The notes: generated by a model from the letters alone, not told the origin. Numbered from the stretch's first letter, positions 1-8,856 are shown. The stretch is 64,000 bases of DNA from an uncultured Aquimarina sp. (GCA_947495425.1 CANLYR010000008.1:85778-149777); one strand, 5' to 3'. Numbers and translations are program-made.

Positions 1-170
1 CGTTTTTGGGCGTTAACTACAAAAACTGGATGGTAGGATATACCTACAGTTATCAATCTAACGATGTGGTACTAAGTGATGGTGGTTTTCATCAAATTAC
101 ATTAGGATACGATTTCGGAAAGCGTAAGGAACGTTGGAACTGTAAATGTCCGGCAATTAATGTGAAGTAG
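1..170 (+). CDS. PorP/SprF family T9SS membrane protein (3' end only)
   Basis: The reading frame entering at base 3 runs without a stop to TAG at 168-170 and gives the last 55 residues of a protein. The tail shows beta-strand alternation, with FLGVNYKNWMVGYTYS, then GGFHQITLGYDF, and ends in a Cys-Lys-Cys-Pro motif. This is the usual C-terminal barrel ending of PorP/SprF outer-membrane proteins, which work with the type IX secretion system and gliding machinery of Bacteroidota. The start and most of the gene lie outside the window, so the assignment rests on the tail alone. Confidence 0.7.
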   Translation, partial: FLGVNYKNWMVGYTYSYQSNDVVLSDGGFHQITLGYDFGKRKERWNCKCPAINVK

Positions 171-325
171 TATTAAATTTAGTTTTTAACTATCCTTCGC
201 ACATTTAATACTGTTTTAATTTGAATCTAAAGAACTATCTTCTGATTTCTAAATTACAGTCAAAAATGATCTGGTTTTCAATTCATATTAAATTTCCGAA
301 GTATAAAATTTAGTGACAATACCAC

Positions 326-333
326 TAACTTTG
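326..333 (+). promoter_or_regulatory. -7 box of a Bacteroidota promoter for the Crp/Fnr gene
   Basis: TAACTTTG matches the Bacteroidota -7 consensus TAnnTTTG and lies 25 bases before the GTG start of the Crp/Fnr gene. No good TTTG box is visible at the expected distance upstream, so only the -7 element is proposed. Confidence 0.4.
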
Positions 334-358
334 TAGCTCATCTTTTATCTTCTAATAC

Positions 359-922
359 GTGCAGAAAAAACTAAGAAATCATATAGAAGAAATAGTATCG
401 TTGACCAATCATGAGTTTTCATTTGTACTTTCTCATTTTACTACTAATAAAGCTAAAAAGCACGAATTATTGATTCAAGAAGGTAAAAGTGTACCCTATA
501 TTTACTTTGTTGTCTCTGGGCTTTTGAAATTGATATTTACAGATGAATCAGGAAAAGAACATATTATTTCTTTTGCGATGGAAGATTGGTGGGAAAGTGA
601 TTTTCAAGCTTTTTATACCCAAACTAAAGCAACAATGTCATTGCAATGCATTGAAGATACTGATGTTTTCTGCCTTTCATTGAAAGAGTATCACAAGTTA
701 TGTGCAGGTCTTCAGAAAATGGAGCATTTTTTTCTAAAAAAAGCAAATGGAGGTCACATAGGGTCGCAGCAACAGATACTGTCATTTTTAACATTGAATG
801 CTAAAGATCGATACGAACATTTACTTAAACGATACCCTTCATTGCTACAACGCGTATCCAAAACTCAACTTGCTTCTTACCTGGGAGTTTCTCGTGAAAC
901 TCTAAGCCGACTTATTACTTAA
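359..922 (+). CDS. Crp/Fnr family transcriptional regulator
   Basis: A 187-residue protein starting at GTG. Residues about 25-115 form a cyclic-nucleotide-binding-like jelly roll (LLIQEGKSVPYIYFVVSGLL, then IISFAMEDWW), as in flavobacterial Crp/Fnr proteins. The C-terminus is a short winged helix whose recognition helix reads SRETLSRL, sharing the R-E-x-x-x-R pattern that E. coli CRP uses to read TGTGA half-sites. A perfect TGTGA-N6-TCACA palindrome lies 23 bases after its stop, before the RidA-like gene. No iron-sulphur cysteine cluster is apparent. The ligand is unknown, and many family members in this phylum bind none. The protein ends a few residues after the recognition helix, which is common in this subgroup. 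Confidence 0.85.
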   Translation: MQKKLRNHIEEIVSLTNHEFSFVLSHFTTNKAKKHELLIQEGKSVPYIYFVVSGLLKLIFTDESGKEHIISFAMEDWWESDFQAFYTQTKATMSLQCIEDTDVFCLSLKEYHKLCAGLQKMEHFFLKKANGGHIGSQQQILSFLTLNAKDRYEHLLKRYPSLLQRVSKTQLASYLGVSRETLSRLIT

Positions 923-945
923 TTTTTTCTGTAGTCATTCAAAAT

Positions 946-961
946 TGTGAGGTTTATCACA
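946..961. promoter_or_regulatory. Perfect Crp-type operator TGTGA-N6-TCACA
   Basis: TGTGA at 946-950 and TCACA at 957-961 are exact inverted repeats with the 6-base spacer of the classical CRP site. The site is 54 bases before the RidA-like start and directly downstream of the Crp/Fnr gene, whose recognition helix has the matching RExxxR residues. Binding is inferred, not shown. Confidence 0.65.
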
Positions 962-1015
962 CTCAAATATATGTGCTGTTATCATCTTTGTAAGCTATGA
1001 ATTAAAACTATAATC

Positions 1016-1486
1016 ATGATGAAAATCGCAAAGATTTTAGTAATCACAGTATTAACATTTGCGTCATCGATGGCACAAAATAAAAAAGAAAAACAGATGG
1101 AAAAACGAGTAATAAATCCATGGAAATGGCAGGACGCGCGTAACTACGTACAAGCTGTAGAGGCAAAAAACGTAGAAAGTACGCTTTACATTTCTGGGCA
1201 GACAGCAATTAGTGCAGAAGGAGCGTCAAGCACTGCCGATATGAAAACCCAATTAATTGAAGCAATACAAAATTTGGAACAAGTAGTCAATGAGGCAGGC
1301 TACGAATGCAAAAATATCGTACGGTTAAATATCTATACCACCTCTAATGATGAGCTTTTGCGATGTTTTGAGGTATTTCAGGATTGGGTTGCAAAACACG
1401 ATATGAAACAAGCACTTACATTGATAGAGGTACAAAGTCTCTTTGAGACCTTGACAATAGAATTGGAAGCTACTGTTGTCAAATAA
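1016..1486 (+). CDS. Secreted RidA/YjgF/UK114 family protein
   Basis: A 156-residue protein with a signal peptide at about 1-21 (ending SSMAQ), followed by a RidA fold: LYISGQTAISAEG near residue 57, MKTQLIEAIQNLEQVV near residue 80, and NIVRLNIYTT near residue 100. RidA enzymes hydrolyse reactive 2-aminoacrylate and other enamine or imine intermediates. The canonical C-terminal P-x-x-x-x-x-E-x-E/A region is only partly kept (TLIEVQSLFETLTIELEAT), so catalysis is uncertain. Export to the periplasm is unusual for a cytosolic detoxification enzyme. A perfect Crp-type site lies upstream, suggesting control by the adjacent regulator. Confidence 0.82.
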   Translation: MMKIAKILVITVLTFASSMAQNKKEKQMEKRVINPWKWQDARNYVQAVEAKNVESTLYISGQTAISAEGASSTADMKTQLIEAIQNLEQVVNEAGYECKNIVRLNIYTTSNDELLRCFEVFQDWVAKHDMKQALTLIEVQSLFETLTIELEATVVK

Positions 1487-1517
1487 CATGAATTTTATAA
1501 ACGGATACTAAAACACG

Positions 1518-1575
1518 AAGTGTGTAATTAAAAATATCGAGGATTGCAACCCTCGATATTTTTAATTACACACTT
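1518..1575. terminator. Bidirectional terminator, 25-bp perfect stem
   Basis: Bases 1518-1542 and 1551-1575 are perfect reverse complements with an 8-base loop. The stem has a short CTCGA core and A/T-rich flanks, giving U-runs on both strands. It lies between the convergent RidA-like gene and the DUF4349 gene, so it can serve both. Confidence 0.85.
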
Positions 1576-1602
1576 TATGGGATAGAATAGTGTCTGTTAG
1601 GG

Positions 1603-2472
1603 TTATTCTTTTTTATTGATAACTCGTTCAAGAATTTTTAACTTCTCTATACTTAGCAAAAGGAGATAAGCAAACAATGTCAAGAAAAATAGGGTTATCA
1701 TTATTTTTAAGTATATTTTTATAGTCCACTCTAATGCTACTTTTACTCTTTGCAGTGTTCCAATCTCAACTTCTTTTCCCTCAATTAATGAGAATTGAAC
1801 GGTACAAAATTCATTTTCGTCATCAAAATCACCTAAGCTTACACCAAGACCTTGAAGTTGTTGTTCGATCTCGAGAATACGATTTTCTAAATCCATATAC
1901 TCTTCTATTTTGCCTCCTTTGGATTTAAGATCAATAAGAGATGTTCTGATTTTTTCTAAAGATTGCTTTTTTGCGTTTAATTCTTTGTATTCGTTGGTTT
2001 TGTCTTTCTTGGTTATTTGTTTTGCTTGTACTTTTCCGATCGTTATTAGTTGGATATACAAAGCATCGAAATTTTTTGGAGGCACTCCTATGAGTACATT
2101 TAGTTTTCGAGATCCTTTATTTCCACTTTTCTGTTCAAATTGGATTAACGCATCAAATTTTTCAATGGTATTGCGGGTTAATTGTTCTTCTTTTTCAAAT
2201 GTTGAAGATGTTGTCTTTATCTCTGCAATTTTTTCATATTTCTGATCAACTTTAACAACAGATTGATTTCCAGCATTTGATTTTACCTTATATTTTTTTG
2301 AAGTATAATTTTTTCTAGAGTTAGAAATACTTTCAAAAAACTGAGTTTGATTATAGGTATTATCATGTGTTTTTGTGTATCCATATATCAATCTGAAAAT
2401 GAATAGTATTAAAAACGGAAAGAGTAACCATACTATTAGTTTTTTAAATCTTTTCTTAAAGGTTTGTTTCAT
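1603..2472 (-). CDS. DUF4349 domain membrane protein
   Basis: A 289-residue protein with an N-terminal membrane segment at about 12-30, a periplasmic region, and a second membrane segment at about 250-275 just before the end. The central part has the DUF4349 pattern: paired strands (KIAEIKTTSSTFEKEEQ, then LNVLIGVPPKNFDAL), a coiled coil (NAKKQSLEKIRTSLIDL), then an ENRILEIEQQLQGL helix. Proteins of this family are envelope-anchored and of unknown role. The gene lies alone on the minus strand between a strong terminator and the GNAT gene, which has the same orientation. Confidence 0.75.
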   Translation of the reverse strand: MKQTFKKRFKKLIVWLLFPFLILFIFRLIYGYTKTHDNTYNQTQFFESISNSRKNYTSKKYKVKSNAGNQSVVKVDQKYEKIAEIKTTSSTFEKEEQLTRNTIEKFDALIQFEQKSGNKGSRKLNVLIGVPPKNFDALYIQLITIGKVQAKQITKKDKTNEYKELNAKKQSLEKIRTSLIDLKSKGGKIEEYMDLENRILEIEQQLQGLGVSLGDFDDENEFCTVQFSLIEGKEVEIGTLQRVKVALEWTIKIYLKIMITLFFLTLFAYLLLLSIEKLKILERVINKKE

Positions 2473-2538
2473 CTATTCGATTGTTTTATTTTTTCTAGCA
2501 CTTTTATTTCTATAGGTAGGCTATTAACATTAATTTTT

Positions 2539-3123
2539 CTATTTCAGTACTGATTTTTTCATATCAAAGGCTAATCCGATATAATTGTTATTATTAAATT
2601 CAAATGCATCAATAATAGTCCAGCCCAGTTTTTTGGTATGTGCTTTTTCAGAGATTACATTCACTTTATTTATGAATGTTATTGAAATAGGATACTTTTT
2701 AAGAAACTCAATTCTCATTTCCTCAAATATTAGATGTAATACTCCTTTTCCTCGGTATCGCTTATCGATACATACCGGCCCATATTGAAAACTATTTTTT
2801 ACAGTTATTTTTTTGTTATTAAATGATAATTCTGGAAAACGAGACACCATAACATTAAATATCTCCCATTGCTTAAAATATTCCCAATTTGCGGCAAAAG
2901 CATAGGCAATAATTGTATGATCTTCATTTTCTGCAACAAATATCCCGTTTTGTTTAAAGATTTCCTCGATTTGAAGCGATGTAAACGGGGTAGTTACAAA
3001 TCCATTTTTTAGCTCCTTCTGACCAAGATTTTTGTACAAATTTCTTTCTTGAAGTGACAAAATTCCATCGATGTCTTTCTTATTTCCAATTCGTGTTTTT
3101 ATCATTAACATTTTATCTAGCAT
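2539..3123 (-). CDS. GNAT family N-acetyltransferase
   Basis: A 194-residue protein with a GNAT acetyl-CoA fold. It opens with IGNKKDIDGILSLQERN, typical of strand 1 and helix 1, and carries motif A as YGPVCIDKRYRGKGV near residues 125-140, including the R/Q-x-x-G-x-G/A-type pyrophosphate loop. The last third (KLGWTIIDAFEFNNNNYIGL) fits strands 6 and 7. The substrate cannot be inferred. In-frame ATG codons at 3123, 3111 and 3105 are all possible starts; the last gives an N-terminus closest to family members. It is downstream of no clear partner. Confidence 0.75.
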   Translation of the reverse strand: MLDKMLMIKTRIGNKKDIDGILSLQERNLYKNLGQKELKNGFVTTPFTSLQIEEIFKQNGIFVAENEDHTIIAYAFAANWEYFKQWEIFNVMVSRFPELSFNNKKITVKNSFQYGPVCIDKRYRGKGVLHLIFEEMRIEFLKKYPISITFINKVNVISEKAHTKKLGWTIIDAFEFNNNNYIGLAFDMKKSVLK

Positions 3124-3384
3124 TTCATATTCACTATAATTATCTCTTACTAAAGCTACGCAAAAATGTTTAGGATGCTTATAAAAGGATAATACAATAT
3201 ATGTTTTGCTATCTTTTCTGCTTAAGAAAATATATAGTAATTCAAGAATGACTATCTCACGCTTCTCAAAGAATTTTCAGCAAAAAAGCCTAAATGCATG
3301 AAGATCTAATAGCGTTGGAGTACATTTTTAAGCTAATGGACAAAGACTATTTGCTGATTGCTAAAAATCATGCAACTCCCATCT

Positions 3385-4557
3385 TTATTCCTCCCAGCTA
3401 AAAGATTTTTTTCTTCCTTGTTTTTTAATAGCATTTAGTAAGGCAGCTTCAAGATTTGAATCTTCCTTTTTACGATTATTCTTGATATAGGTAATACGTT
3501 TTTTATTCAATTCCTGTATTTTTTGCTGTATTTTTTTTCGTTCATCGCTTTTCTCAGCAATGTATTGCTTTAATTCTCCTTTAGATTTTTTCTGAAGCGC
3601 TTCTGGTAATTCTTCTACGACTACTTCTTCTAATTCAAAATCTTTATCATCTGCTGCATCGACCAAATCCCAGCTTTTGTTTTTATAGAAGCCAGAGCTT
3701 TTGCTAATGGTTCTACTTACTGCATTGGCTGCACTGTAGGACTCAGCATTTTTATCTTGTGCTCTTTGTTGCATTCTCTTTTGTGCCCCTCTGTTTCCGT
3801 AGTAAATATAGGTGTCATTGAGTTGGTTGTTTAATTTCAAGATTACATCATCATAAGGAGTTACAATATGAATCGTCTCGCGATTATGATCTATTGCAGT
3901 ATATTCTCCCTGGGTAATATCTGCTCCATGTTTCCACTTTGTGCTTATACCTTGCTTGTAACTGCCACAAAAAATAGTATTGATGGTAATATCTTTTTCT
4001 AAGGCGTCAGTTGCGGCATGGGTATAATCAACAGGGCCTTGAGTAAAAGGCTCGTTTCCGGCTATAAAAACCAGTTTAAGATGATCGTCATTCTTTTTCC
4101 AGTCTAGTTGATTAATTGAAGTATTGATTACTTTTCCGCAGTATTCGTTTCCACCGTTGGTAGTGAGTGCAAAGAGTTCTTTTGATATTTCATCCAAGTC
4201 TTCAGAAAAAGGTAATACCTGTCTTATAAATCCTTCTGTAGCAGGTAAACCATCATTACCATATTCATATAATGCGATCTGAAGTTGTATCGGATGATGC
4301 CCGCATTTGGCATATGATAGTTCATTAACAATTTCCCATAATTGCGCTTTGGCTTGATCAATTAACCCATCCATACTATTACTTGTGTCTAATAATAATG
4401 CCACTTGTATGTTGCGCGCATCAGGATCAGTTTTGGTGGTTAAAATCTCATGTGTAGTTTCTTTTTTGAATGCTAGTTTTGCATCTGATTTGTGATTTGC
4501 AGTACAAGAAGTGTATGTAAATAGACTCAAAATGCTCCATATATACAATGTTTTCAT
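3385..4557 (-). CDS. VWA-domain lipoprotein
   Basis: A 390-residue protein with a lipoprotein signal (TYTSC, lipidated Cys18). A von Willebrand factor A domain follows, with a metal-site DxSxS motif (D57, S59, S61) and a Thr/Gly-rich second loop (TTNGGNEYCG). The C-terminal 90 residues are a highly charged helical region (ELKQYIAEKSDERKKIQQKI), likely coiled coil. VWA lipoproteins usually mediate metal-dependent protein contacts in the envelope. It is divergently transcribed from the LytS-type kinase gene, separated by about 315 bases of leader. Confidence 0.82.
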   Translation of the reverse strand: MKTLYIWSILSLFTYTSCTANHKSDAKLAFKKETTHEILTTKTDPDARNIQVALLLDTSNSMDGLIDQAKAQLWEIVNELSYAKCGHHPIQLQIALYEYGNDGLPATEGFIRQVLPFSEDLDEISKELFALTTNGGNEYCGKVINTSINQLDWKKNDDHLKLVFIAGNEPFTQGPVDYTHAATDALEKDITINTIFCGSYKQGISTKWKHGADITQGEYTAIDHNRETIHIVTPYDDVILKLNNQLNDTYIYYGNRGAQKRMQQRAQDKNAESYSAANAVSRTISKSSGFYKNKSWDLVDAADDKDFELEEVVVEELPEALQKKSKGELKQYIAEKSDERKKIQQKIQELNKKRITYIKNNRKKEDSNLEAALLNAIKKQGRKKSFSWEE

Positions 4558-4635
4558 GGCTTTCTTTTTTTAAATTAAATGAAACTCTATTTGAAAAACT
4601 GCTTTGGCAGAATATTCAAAATAGTAAGCTGAATT

Positions 4636-4655
4636 ATCCCGCTGTAGAACGGGAT
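4636..4655 (+). promoter_or_regulatory. Hairpin followed by a U-run in the kinase leader
   Basis: ATCCCG (4636-4641) and CGGGAT (4650-4655) form a 6-bp stem with an 8-base loop, followed by CTTTTTACTGTTTTT. It resembles an intrinsic terminator, but no plus-strand gene ends here. It lies in the divergent region, about 220 bases before the kinase start. A second hairpin at 4817-4832 carries the complementary bases, so alternative pairing is possible. Confidence 0.4.
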
Positions 4656-4873
4656 CTTTTTACTGTTTTTACTGCTGTAAAACTATTGCTAACTATTTTT
4701 ATTAAAAACCTGAAATGAGGGAACGGTCACTATCGTTGAGTAGATGTTTCTTTTTATCTAGGGAAGTTTACTTTGTTTGTCCTAAAAGAACCACAAAACG
4801 CCGTAATTACCAGAATGGGATTTTATTATCCCGTATAAATGGATTAAGTTTATCCTGTTTAAATGCACATTAT

Positions 4874-7084
4874 ATGAAGAAGATAGGTTTGATAATGGTA
4901 TTTTTCTGGATCCTGCCTGTGTTGGTTTTTGGACAAGAAGGTGCTGGGATTAAACGCTCAAAACCCATGATTATCAAGGGTTCTGTAAAGGAAAAAGAAA
5001 CACGCAAACCCATCAAAGACGCAGAAGTAACTGTAGTTGGGAGAAATTCTGTAAAAACAGATGTGTTTGGCAATTTCAAAATTGAAGCTAGGATTGGAGA
5101 CGAAATTACGGTAAGTCATGATAGTTTTAATTTTGTACAGTATACCATTAAAGACGGTCAGAGAATCGATATTTTGGTAGAAGATAATCCACGCGTTTCA
5201 AGTTCGAGTAAAATAAGCGAAAAAAGAAGAGCGGTAAAGTATAGTGAAAATCTAAAAGCAGCAAAAATTACCTTAAAAAAAGATGCTGCTACCAGTATTG
5301 AATACATTACAAAGGCTTTAGAAACCATACGGGATGATGATCCTGATGGCGACGTTAAAAAGTCTGAGCTGTTCGAAACCTTAGCAGATATTTACAGCCA
5401 CTGGAAACAGCCTGATCTTGCCGAAAGTAATTATTTTACTAGTCTTACTAATAGATACAGTACTGGTGTAAAAATAAAACTAGGAAATTCTCAACTCGAA
5501 AACAAAAAGTATCAGGCAGCACTTAATACCTTTACTCAATTACTTAGATCAAGAATAAATCAAACTCAAAAAATTTTAGTTTATGAGGGATTAGGAGATA
5601 GTTACAAAGGATTACAGAAGTATTCAGCTGCTATTAGTAACTACAATAAAGGATTATCGATTAGTCAAGAAAATGGAGAGGAAAGTAAAGTAATCGTCCT
5701 GAATTCTAAGCTAGCCGAAGTATTACAACAGCAAGGAAATATCGCCACTGCGGAGCAATATCTCGATAATTCTGTGCAACTAGCTGAAAAAAAGGATAAA
5801 AAAACAGCGGCAAGACAACGCAGTGTAGCTGCCGATTTTTATAGTAAGAATAATAGCTATAAGAAAGAAATAAAATTACGACAAGAAGCATTACAGGATA
5901 TCCAAAGTATCGAAGAAGAAATTGACGTTGTAGCACCTCTAGAACAGGACAAATCCTTAACGCCGCAAGTGCAAAACTATAAGATAGCAAGTGCCTTTGC
6001 AGCTCAAGAAGAATACGATGAAGCCATACCATATTTAAAAGAAAGTATTAAAGAAGCCGAATCAAAAAATGATCTTATCGTTCAAAAAGATGCTACCAGA
6101 AAATTAGGAGAAGTATATAGAGAAAAAGGAGAATTGAAAAAAGCATCTGAAGCTTTCGAAGAATACGAAGTAATTATTGATAAACTTTACATTCAAAAAG
6201 ATCAGGAAATATCACAGGCAGCACGTTTTAGTCGAGAGCTTACCAAAAGTGCAAACCGTATTACTACATTAGAAAAAGACAGAGAGCTTAATGAAACCAG
6301 ATATGAATTGGCTTTTGCTTCTAAAGAATTGGTAAAACAACAGAGTTTGCGACAACAAATTATAATTTATTTTTTAGTTGGCCTAACTGTTTTACTGCTT
6401 TTGGCAGCATATCTTATGTATCGCAATATCAGGCAGCAACGGTATGCTAATAATCTTTTGGCATTAAAGTCGCTTCGGTCTCAAATGAATCCGCACTTTA
6501 TTTTTAATGCCTTAAATTCTGTAAATACATTTATTGCTACAAGTGATGAACGCACAGCAAATCGATATCTCACCGATTTCTCTTTATTGATGAGAGCAGT
6601 TCTAGAAAATAGTGAAGAAGATTTTATTCCTTTGGAGAAAGAAATAGAGCTTCTTCGGTTATATGTGCAATTAGAACATTTTAGATTTCAGGATAAGTTT
6701 GAGTATACGATCGAGGTGGATCCAGAAATTGATAGGAGTGAGTTTATGATTCCCCCCATGCTGCTTCAGCCCTATGTTGAAAATGCGGTATGGCACGGAT
6801 TACGGTATAAATCTGAAAAAGGAATACTAGCTATACATTTTCAAAAAATCACTTCGGAGTGTATAGAAATTACAATTACTGACAATGGAATTGGACGTAA
6901 GAAATCCAGAGATTTAAAAACACAAAACCAAAAATTACAACAATCAAGAGGAATGGGTAACATCACAAAGAGAGTTGCCATTCTTAATAAAATGTATAAA
7001 GATAAAGTAGATGTTGTTATAACAGATTTAGAAGAAAATTCTGAAGGTACCCGCGTAAAATTAACACTCAAAAAAGAACAATGA
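4874..7084 (+). CDS. LytS-type sensor histidine kinase with TPR and carboxypeptidase-regulatory-like domains
   Basis: From ATG 4874 this is a 736-residue protein with a signal peptide (about 1-20, ending VFGQ). A carboxypeptidase-regulatory-like beta-sandwich at about 34-105 (KGSVKEKETRKPIKDAEVTV) is followed by TPR-like helical repeats at about 120-440, a coiled coil, and one membrane segment at about 498-517. A His_kinase (LytS/YehU) module follows, with the phosphoacceptor H541 in SQMNPHFIFNALNS, and a GHKL ATPase (YVENAVWHGL; TDNGIGRKKS). The frame is open back to 4715, but the signal peptide fixes 4874. The stop overlaps the regulator's start by 4 bases, so the two are translationally coupled. 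The signal sensed is unknown. Confidence 0.9.
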   Translation: MKKIGLIMVFFWILPVLVFGQEGAGIKRSKPMIIKGSVKEKETRKPIKDAEVTVVGRNSVKTDVFGNFKIEARIGDEITVSHDSFNFVQYTIKDGQRIDILVEDNPRVSSSSKISEKRRAVKYSENLKAAKITLKKDAATSIEYITKALETIRDDDPDGDVKKSELFETLADIYSHWKQPDLAESNYFTSLTNRYSTGVKIKLGNSQLENKKYQAALNTFTQLLRSRINQTQKILVYEGLGDSYKGLQKYSAAISNYNKGLSISQENGEESKVIVLNSKLAEVLQQQGNIATAEQYLDNSVQLAEKKDKKTAARQRSVAADFYSKNNSYKKEIKLRQEALQDIQSIEEEIDVVAPLEQDKSLTPQVQNYKIASAFAAQEEYDEAIPYLKESIKEAESKNDLIVQKDATRKLGEVYREKGELKKASEAFEEYEVIIDKLYIQKDQEISQAARFSRELTKSANRITTLEKDRELNETRYELAFASKELVKQQSLRQQIIIYFLVGLTVLLLLAAYLMYRNIRQQRYANNLLALKSLRSQMNPHFIFNALNSVNTFIATSDERTANRYLTDFSLLMRAVLENSEEDFIPLEKEIELLRLYVQLEHFRFQDKFEYTIEVDPEIDRSEFMIPPMLLQPYVENAVWHGLRYKSEKGILAIHFQKITSECIEITITDNGIGRKKSRDLKTQNQKLQQSRGMGNITKRVAILNKMYKDKVDVVITDLEENSEGTRVKLTLKKEQ

Positions 7085-7812
7085 ACTTAACTTCGATTAT
7101 AGTAGATGATGAAGCGAATAGCAGAGCTATTTTAAGAAATTATTTGGGGAAATACTGTCCTTCGGTTCGCATTTTAGGAGAGGCAGCAAGTGTAAAAGAA
7201 ACCTTAGTATTGTTACAATCAAACACTCCCGATGTATTATTTCTAGATGTAGAAATGCCCTACGGAAATGCATTTGACCTTTTAGAAGAGGTACCTGACC
7301 GAACATTCGAAATTATTTTTGTTACTGCATATGATCATTATGCGGTTGATGCATTGAATGCACAGGCTACATATTATTTATTAAAACCCATCGCTATTGA
7401 TAATCTGATTAAGGCTGTTGATCATGTGAGTCATATCAAAAATCGTGAAAAAGAATTACAAGACACCGTTTTGGTTCCCAAAGTAGCTACAGCAGCCGGT
7501 AAAATAACGATTCCGCAACAAGATGGTTTTGAAGTATTAAAGATTTCTGAGATTCTATATTGTGAAGCAGATGATAACTACACCAAAATATACCTAGATA
7601 AAGGACAAAAATTAGTAAGTAAAACGCTTAAATATTTTGAAGAATCTTTACACATTCATGGGTTTGCCAGAATACATAAAAGCCATTTGGTTAATGTAAG
7701 CAAAATAATAAGATATAGAAAAGGTAAGGGCGGGAGTGTGGTACTTTGTTCGGGAAAAGAATTGTCGGTATCTTCTTCTAAGAAAGGGACTCTTTTGGAT
7801 TATTTTAAGTAA
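7081..7812 (+). CDS. LytTR family response regulator
   Basis: A 243-residue protein with a receiver domain at 1-125 (phosphoacceptor D56 in FLDVEMP, acidic pair D9-D10, K in LLKPIA) and a LytTR DNA-binding domain at about 145-243 (ISEILYCEADDNYTKIYL, RIHKSHLVNVSKI). It starts inside the stop codon of the kinase gene (ATGA overlap) and is certainly its partner. LytTR domains bind paired 9-bp direct repeats; none was identified by eye nearby. The barrel protein gene 164 bases downstream on the same strand is a plausible but unproven target. Confidence 0.93.
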   Translation: MNLTSIIVDDEANSRAILRNYLGKYCPSVRILGEAASVKETLVLLQSNTPDVLFLDVEMPYGNAFDLLEEVPDRTFEIIFVTAYDHYAVDALNAQATYYLLKPIAIDNLIKAVDHVSHIKNREKELQDTVLVPKVATAAGKITIPQQDGFEVLKISEILYCEADDNYTKIYLDKGQKLVSKTLKYFEESLHIHGFARIHKSHLVNVSKIIRYRKGKGGSVVLCSGKELSVSSSKKGTLLDYFK

Positions 7813-7976
7813 TTTTTAAATTGTAGTAGTCAAAAGAATTCCAGACAACACTTCAAGAACAGCTCGATATATTTCTTTTTTTTTCAAAACTTTTTCTCTC
7901 AGTCTTAAAAAATGAAACTGGGATGTATTATCATTGCTGCTAAATTATTAATCATGTATTCTTTATAGTGGAGAAT

Positions 7977-8684
7977 ATGAAAACAATAGTAAAAATGATA
8001 AAAAGCTTAGTTTTTTTAGGGTTATTTTTTGCACTTCATTTAGGTTTTGCTCAGAGCAATAGTAACGATTACAGTAAATTTAGAATAGGAGTACAAGGTG
8101 GATATAGTTATCGATTGGGATCTCTGGATAATATCCCCTCGGATTTTAAAGCCTATACAAAAAAACTAAAATCTGGTTTTAATATAGGTGTAGAAGGCGC
8201 TTATTTTTTTAAACCAAAATGGGGCCTAGGGCTAAAATATAATTCTTTTATGACAAAAGAATCTCTAGGGGGCGTAATTGTAGAGTTTAATGATGGTTCT
8301 TCAGCTACAGGATCTATATCCGATGATATTCGTATCACATTCATTGGGGCGATTTATATTGTTAATTTTATTCCAAATAATGAAGAACATGCTTTTTATG
8401 GAAGTTTTGGAGCTGGATACTTAGCTTATAGAGATGATGCTGTAATCGTTGATAGAGAGGTAGAAATCACAGGAAATACTTTCGGGTCTACAGTAGATTT
8501 TGCTTATGATTATAAATTATCAGATTCTATAGCCATAGGTGCACAAGTTTCTTTGATGTTAGGAAAACTTTCAGAAATCACTGTTAAAGATGAATTTTCA
8601 GAGCAAACCCAACGATTAGATGGTGATAATCAAGATGATTTGGCAAGGCTTGACTTTTCTGTAGGGATTCGATTTTATTTATAA
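7977..8684 (+). CDS. Outer-membrane beta-barrel protein
   Basis: From ATG 7977 this is a 235-residue protein with a signal peptide (MKTIVKMIKSLVFLGLFF, cleavage after FAQ). A GGAG motif lies just before this ATG; a GTG at 7968 would only add MEN. The mature part alternates hydrophobic and polar residues and has glycine-rich turns and paired aromatics (GVQGGYSYRLG, FIGAIYIVNFIP, FYGSFGAGYLAYR). It ends LDFSVGIRFYL, an aromatic-terminated strand typical of 8-stranded OMPs (Bacteroidota porin-like/OmpW-type families). No enzymatic motif is present. Confidence 0.75.
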   Translation: MKTIVKMIKSLVFLGLFFALHLGFAQSNSNDYSKFRIGVQGGYSYRLGSLDNIPSDFKAYTKKLKSGFNIGVEGAYFFKPKWGLGLKYNSFMTKESLGGVIVEFNDGSSATGSISDDIRITFIGAIYIVNFIPNNEEHAFYGSFGAGYLAYRDDAVIVDREVEITGNTFGSTVDFAYDYKLSDSIAIGAQVSLMLGKLSEITVKDEFSEQTQRLDGDNQDDLARLDFSVGIRFYL

Positions 8685-8798
8685 AACTGTTTTATAAATA
8701 AAATAATCAATGCACTCGATAATCTTGCTTTAGGCAAATATAGCGAGATTTAGATGCTCCGAGGCTTGCCTCAAAATCAAAAGTCGGTTTCATATAAA

Positions 8799-8829
8799 AA
8801 CCTTGGGGCTTGCCCCGAGGTTCTTTATT
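8799..8829. terminator. Terminator between convergent barrel protein and murI
   Basis: AACCTTGGGG (8799-8808) pairs with CCCCGAGGTT (8813-8822), one T-G wobble, loop CTTG, followed by CTTTATTT. On the other strand the A-rich bases before the stem give a U-run. A weaker related motif (GAGGCTTGCCTC) precedes it at 8761-8772. Confidence 0.75.
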
Positions 8830-8856
8830 TAAATTGGCTTGATGCTAATAAAATAA

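Noticed and set aside
4715..4873. In-frame extension of the kinase gene upstream of ATG 4874
   Set aside because: The upstream residues are basic and Cys/Arg-rich with no fit to a signal peptide, while a clean signal peptide begins at 4874.
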